From the NCBI GenBank assembly GCA_021815525.1, contig JAKAGN010000110.1:1-8073 (forward strand): a DNA stretch of 8,073 nt. The letters run 5' to 3'. Below the pieces are notes generated by a model. It searched no databases. It was given only the letters and a program-made list of their open reading frames with translations, and had not been told where the DNA came from. Position 1 is the stretch's first letter. Each line of letters opens with the position of its first letter. Both the position numbers and the translations under genes were made by a program. This document shows, in pieces, positions 5,983-8,073 of this stretch. This DNA comes from Deltaproteobacteria bacterium (GTDB taxonomy: Bacteria; Desulfobacterota; Desulfobacteria; Desulfobacterales; Desulfatibacillaceae).

Positions 5983-6041
5983 GAACATTATCAAATGGTA
6001 ATCTCGGGCCAATTTTGAGGTAATGGTCGCGGGAGTATTCT
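5983..6041 (+). promoter_or_regulatory. Tandem 11-bp operator and promoter, copy B (upstream of the Lys/Ala-rich protein)
   Basis: GGTAAT (5997-6002), GCCAAT (6008-6013) and GGTAAT (6019-6024) repeat at 11 bp, preceded by ATTATC (5987-5992). The -10-like hexamer TATTCT is at 6036-6041, again 11 bases after the array. Every part keeps the spacing of copy A (constant offset of 742 bases), while linker bases between the hexamers differ. That pattern suggests the hexamers are selected. It lies between the two secreted-protein genes, so the second gene has its own promoter. No convincing terminator separates the first gene from it. Confidence 0.7.
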
Positions 6042-6060
6042 GCTGCACAACAATGGGGGC

Positions 6061-6095
6061 GAAAAAGCCGGGGGGAAAATCCCCGACGGGCTTTT
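6061..6095 (+). other. Leader hairpin of the Lys/Ala-rich protein gene
   Basis: AAAAGCC (6063-6069) pairs with GGCTTTT (6089-6095), enclosing a G-run and a C-run (6070-6075 and 6081-6084) that can pair further. This lies in the expected 5' leader, about 80 bases before the start codon. Only four T bases follow the stem, so it is at best a weak terminator or attenuator; it may simply stabilise the leader. Confidence 0.4.
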
Positions 6096-6172
6096 CCACG
6101 AAAAAGCTTTTGGATGTGCGGCGGGCGCTTCGCCCTGGTCCCGCCGAAAACAACGAAAAGGAGAACTGTATC

Positions 6173-6550
6173 ATGAAGAAGGCTCTGGTTGTGCTGTTCA
6201 CGCTGGTTGCTTTTTGCCTCGTGGTTGTCGGACCCGCCATGGCCGCCGAGAAGAAGGCCGAGAAGAAGGCCGAAGCTACCGCCGCCGCGCCCGCGCCCGA
6301 GAAGGCCGCCGACGTGAAGGCCGCCCCGGCCGGTGAGCCCGCGAAGGAAGCCGCCGTCGAGAAGAAGGAAGAGAAGAAGGCCGAGTCCAAGAAGGCCACC
6401 AAGAAGGCCCCCAAGAAGGCCGCCAAGAAGGCCAAGAAAGCCCCCAAGAAGGCCGCCAAGAAAGCCGAGAAGAAGGAAGAGAAGAAGGAAGAGAAGAAGG
6501 CTGAGCCTGCTCCGGCCGAGGCCGCTCCGGCTCCCGCCCCCCAGCAGTAA
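6173..6550 (+). CDS. Secreted Lys/Ala/Glu-rich low-complexity protein (histone H1-like composition)
   Basis: 125 residues; AAGGAG at 6158-6163 supports ATG 6173. Residues 1-24 are a clear signal peptide (MKKALVV, hydrophobic core, cleavage after PAMA). The mature ~100 residues are almost entirely Lys, Ala, Glu and Pro. There is a strongly cationic middle (about 70-98) of KKAPKKAAKKAKKAPKKAAK type, flanked by mixed Lys/Glu stretches, and a Pro/Ala tail ending in PAPQQ. There is no cysteine in the mature part and no fold to expect. Similar composition occurs in histone H1-like and AlgP-like bacterial proteins, but those are cytoplasmic; the signal peptide places this one in the periplasm or outside. 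It could bind anionic envelope polymers; that is inference from charge. It is controlled by promoter copy B and followed by a strong terminator at 6623-6666. Confidence 0.82.
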   Translation: MKKALVVLFTLVAFCLVVVGPAMAAEKKAEKKAEATAAAPAPEKAADVKAAPAGEPAKEAAVEKKEEKKAESKKATKKAPKKAAKKAKKAPKKAAKKAEKKEEKKEEKKAEPAPAEAAPAPAPQQ

Positions 6551-6622
6551 AACCCGGCAAGGGCTTCGGCCGCAAGGCCCGCGCCCTGCCCCGGTTGCAG
6601 CTTAGATTCAAGCAGATGTAGC

Positions 6623-6666
6623 AAGAAGGGGAAAATCCGGAACTCCGGGTTTTCCCCTTCTTTTTT
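6623..6666 (+). terminator. Strong intrinsic terminator
   Basis: AAGAAGGGGAAAATCCGG (6623-6640) pairs along its whole length with 6645-6662 (one T-G wobble) around the loop AACT, and the descending arm runs into six T bases (6661-6666). The A-rich start of the stem gives a T-rich tail on the other strand too, so it may act in both directions. It closes the secreted-protein unit and isolates the alanine dehydrogenase gene. Confidence 0.92.
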
Positions 6667-6688
6667 CCGCATTTCCCTTCCCCATTTG

Positions 6689-6697
6689 TGCTATACG
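6689..6697 (+). promoter_or_regulatory. Candidate extended -10 promoter for alanine dehydrogenase
   Basis: TGCTATACG (6689-6697) fits the extended -10 pattern TG-N-TATAAT with four of six core bases. No good -35 lies 17 bases upstream, as is usual for extended -10 promoters. It sits just after the terminator and 80 bases before the ald start codon, in a locally AT-richer stretch. Confidence 0.4.
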
Positions 6698-6776
6698 GAT
6701 CAGATTCGGTGGGACATCGCCCTTTCTTTCAAGGGATTCCATTCACGCAACTTGCGGAGTTTTCCGGGAGGCAGCC

Positions 6777-7889
6777 ATGCGGGTCGGCGTTCTTAAGGAG
6801 ATCAAGGTGGCGGAGAACCGGGTGTCCATGACCCCGGCCGGGGTCGAGGTGCTGGCGGAGCGGGGCCACGAGGTCTGGGTGGAGACCCGGGCGGGGGCCG
6901 GAAGCGGCTTTCCCGACGCCGAGTACGAAAGCGCCGGGGGCAGGATCGTGGGAAGCCCGCAGGAAATCTACGCCGAATGCGAAATGGTGATGCACGTCAA
7001 GGAGCCGCTCCCGTCGGAGTACGGGCTCCTCCGGGAGGGGCAGATACTTTTCACGTACCTTCACCTGGCGGCGTCCGAGGAGCTGACCCGCGCCCTCATG
7101 GCCAGCCGCTGCGTGGCCATAGCCTACGAAACGGTGCGGGCCGCGGACGGCGGCCTTCCGCTCCTCACCCCAATGAGCGAGGTGGCGGGCCGCATGTCCG
7201 TGCAGCAGGGGGCCAAGTACCTTGAGATGGCCGAGGGCGGCGGCGGCGTGCTCCTGGGCGGAGTGCCCGGGGTGGACCCCGGCAAGGTGGTGGTTATCGG
7301 CGGCGGCGTGGTGGGGGCGAACGCGGCCCGCATGGCCTGCGGCCTGGGGGCCCGGGTCTTCCTCATGGACACGAACCTGGAGCGCCTGCGCCGGCTCTCG
7401 GAGGTCATGCCCGCCAACTGCTTCACCCTCATGGCGAGCCCCGAGGCCATACGCCGGCACGTGGTGGACGCCGACGTGGTGGTGGGGGCCGTGCTCCTCG
7501 TCGGGGCCAAGGCGCCCCGGCTCATCACGCGCTCGATGCTCAAGACCATGAAGAAGGGCGCGGTTCTCGTCGACGTCGCCATCGACCAGGGCGGCTGCTT
7601 CGAGACCTCCCGGCCCACCACCCACGAGGACCCGGTCTACATAGTGGACGGCGTGGTTCATTACTGCGTGGCCAACATGCCGGGGGCCGTGGCCAAGACG
7701 TCCACCCAGGCCCTCACCAACGCCACCCTTCCCTACGCGGCGGAGATCGCCGACAAGGGCTGGCGCCGGGCCTTCGCCGAGAGCCCCGAGATACTGGGAG
7801 GGGCGAACGTGGTGCTGGGGCGCATCACCTGCCGGGGCGTGGCCGAAGCCTTCGGCCTGCCCTTCTCCCCGGTTTCGGAGCTTGTCTGA
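6777..7889 (+). CDS. ald: Alanine dehydrogenase (NAD-dependent)
   Basis: 370 residues, the usual full length (about 371). The enzyme reversibly converts L-alanine, water and NAD+ to pyruvate, ammonium and NADH in the cytoplasm. Substrate and catalytic residues are in their canonical places: Arg15 (AENRVSM), Lys75 (MHVKEP), His96 (TYLHLAAS) and Asp270 (DVAIDQGGC). The NAD-binding Rossmann motif GGGVVG is at 175-180, followed by Asp198 (LMDTN) at the end of the second strand, which favours NAD over NADP. 'PMSEVAGRMSVQQGA' and 'NMPGAVAKTST' are family signatures. The start at 6777 is set by GGAGG at 6767-6771 with 5-base spacing and the typical MRVGVLKEIK opening. It is a single-gene unit behind a terminator, functionally unrelated to the envelope genes before it. 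Confidence 0.97.
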   Translation: MRVGVLKEIKVAENRVSMTPAGVEVLAERGHEVWVETRAGAGSGFPDAEYESAGGRIVGSPQEIYAECEMVMHVKEPLPSEYGLLREGQILFTYLHLAASEELTRALMASRCVAIAYETVRAADGGLPLLTPMSEVAGRMSVQQGAKYLEMAEGGGGVLLGGVPGVDPGKVVVIGGGVVGANAARMACGLGARVFLMDTNLERLRRLSEVMPANCFTLMASPEAIRRHVVDADVVVGAVLLVGAKAPRLITRSMLKTMKKGAVLVDVAIDQGGCFETSRPTTHEDPVYIVDGVVHYCVANMPGAVAKTSTQALTNATLPYAAEIADKGWRRAFAESPEILGGANVVLGRITCRGVAEAFGLPFSPVSELV

Positions 7890-8073
7890 CGCCAAATTGC
7901 ATCCAACAATAGGGCGTCCCGCCCCTGCCCGATCTACACGGAGCCCACATTACCCAAGCCTTGAGGCTTCGGGCGGAAAGATGTGGAGCCCAAAATCTGC
8001 GGAGCGCGTGCATGGCGCGCGCGTAGCCATTATCGGGGGTCCGGGGGGACGCAGTCTCCCCGGAAGCCTGTGG
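7882..8073 (+). other. Structured intergenic region; possible start of an unrecognised non-coding RNA
   Basis: No coding region is convincing here. The stretch has an outer stem CCACAT (7945-7950) with ATGTGG (7981-7986) enclosing CCCAAGCC-TTGA-GGCTT-C-GGG (7953-7973), a 5-bp GC stem at 8004-8020, and an 11-bp stem at 8040-8064 (TCCGGGGGGAC with GTCTCCCCGGA, loop GCA). A weak promoter-like pair TTGTCT (7882-7887), 17 bases, AACAAT (7905-7910) overlaps the end of ald. I could not match it to tmRNA, SRP RNA, RNase P RNA or a riboswitch I know. A 6S-like RNA is a faint possibility. No T-run follows the last hairpin within the window. Confidence 0.3.

Noticed and set aside
5302..6672. A 456-residue minus-strand frame full of Ala, Phe and Gly opposite the secreted-protein genes
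   Set aside because: It is the complement of Lys/Ala/Pro-rich coding DNA and crosses a strong terminator and two promoters. The + strand genes have ribosome binding sites and signal peptides.
6729..7895. A 388-residue minus-strand frame opposite alanine dehydrogenase
   Set aside because: It is the complement of a confidently identified full-length gene, an effect of high GC content; it has no start signals or recognisable motifs.
7949..7954. ATTACC after ald as a third copy of the regulator element
   Set aside because: No GGTAAT or GCCAAT hexamers follow at 11-bp spacing, and the hexamer is better explained as part of a hairpin.

Overview
The window is GC-rich, densely packed bacterial DNA, and every confident gene is on the + strand. 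The likely source is a Gram-negative bacterium of the Desulfobacterota (former Deltaproteobacteria) or a close relative. This rests on inner/outer-membrane envelope genes, a lipoprotein with a DUF1318 (YdbL) domain of the architecture I know from that group, and a long imperfect palindromic intergenic repeat. It is an inference from gene style, not a placement by marker gene.

Layout. (1) Positions 1-1330 hold the C-terminal part of a large AsmA-like, YdbH-type protein whose start lies outside the window. (2) Positions 1327-1577 hold two tandem ~120-130 bp palindromic repeats, sharing a 77-base identical core at a 126-bp period. (3) Positions 1671-2309 encode a lipoprotein joining a YnbE-like lipidated N-terminus to a YdbL domain, with what looks like a relic signal peptide inside the chain. 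With the YdbH-type gene it would form the inner-to-outer-membrane phospholipid transport set. (4) Positions 2381-3140 hold a HEPN/MNT toxin-antitoxin pair in which each gene carries one single-base frameshift. (5) Positions 3169-5281 encode an OmpR-family response regulator and an overlapping sensor histidine kinase. (6) Positions 5423-5956 and 6173-6550 encode two small secreted Ala/Pro/Lys-rich proteins, followed by a strong intrinsic terminator at 6623-6666. (7) Positions 6777-7889 encode a complete alanine dehydrogenase. (8) The last ~180 bases have no recognised gene but contain several good hairpins.

The most interesting signal is regulatory. Each of the two small secreted-protein genes is preceded by the same 42-bp element (5241-5282 and 5983-6024, 34/42 identical). 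It consists of hexamers GGTAAT, GCCAAT, GGTAAT at exact 11-bp spacing, and a -10-like hexamer lies at the same distance downstream in both copies. This is the geometry of promoters activated by PhoB/OmpR-type regulators, and the nearest gene upstream is such a regulator with its kinase. I propose a local regulon in which this two-component system drives two cationic, low-complexity envelope proteins. The first copy is embedded in the 3' end of the kinase gene and supplies its stop codon.
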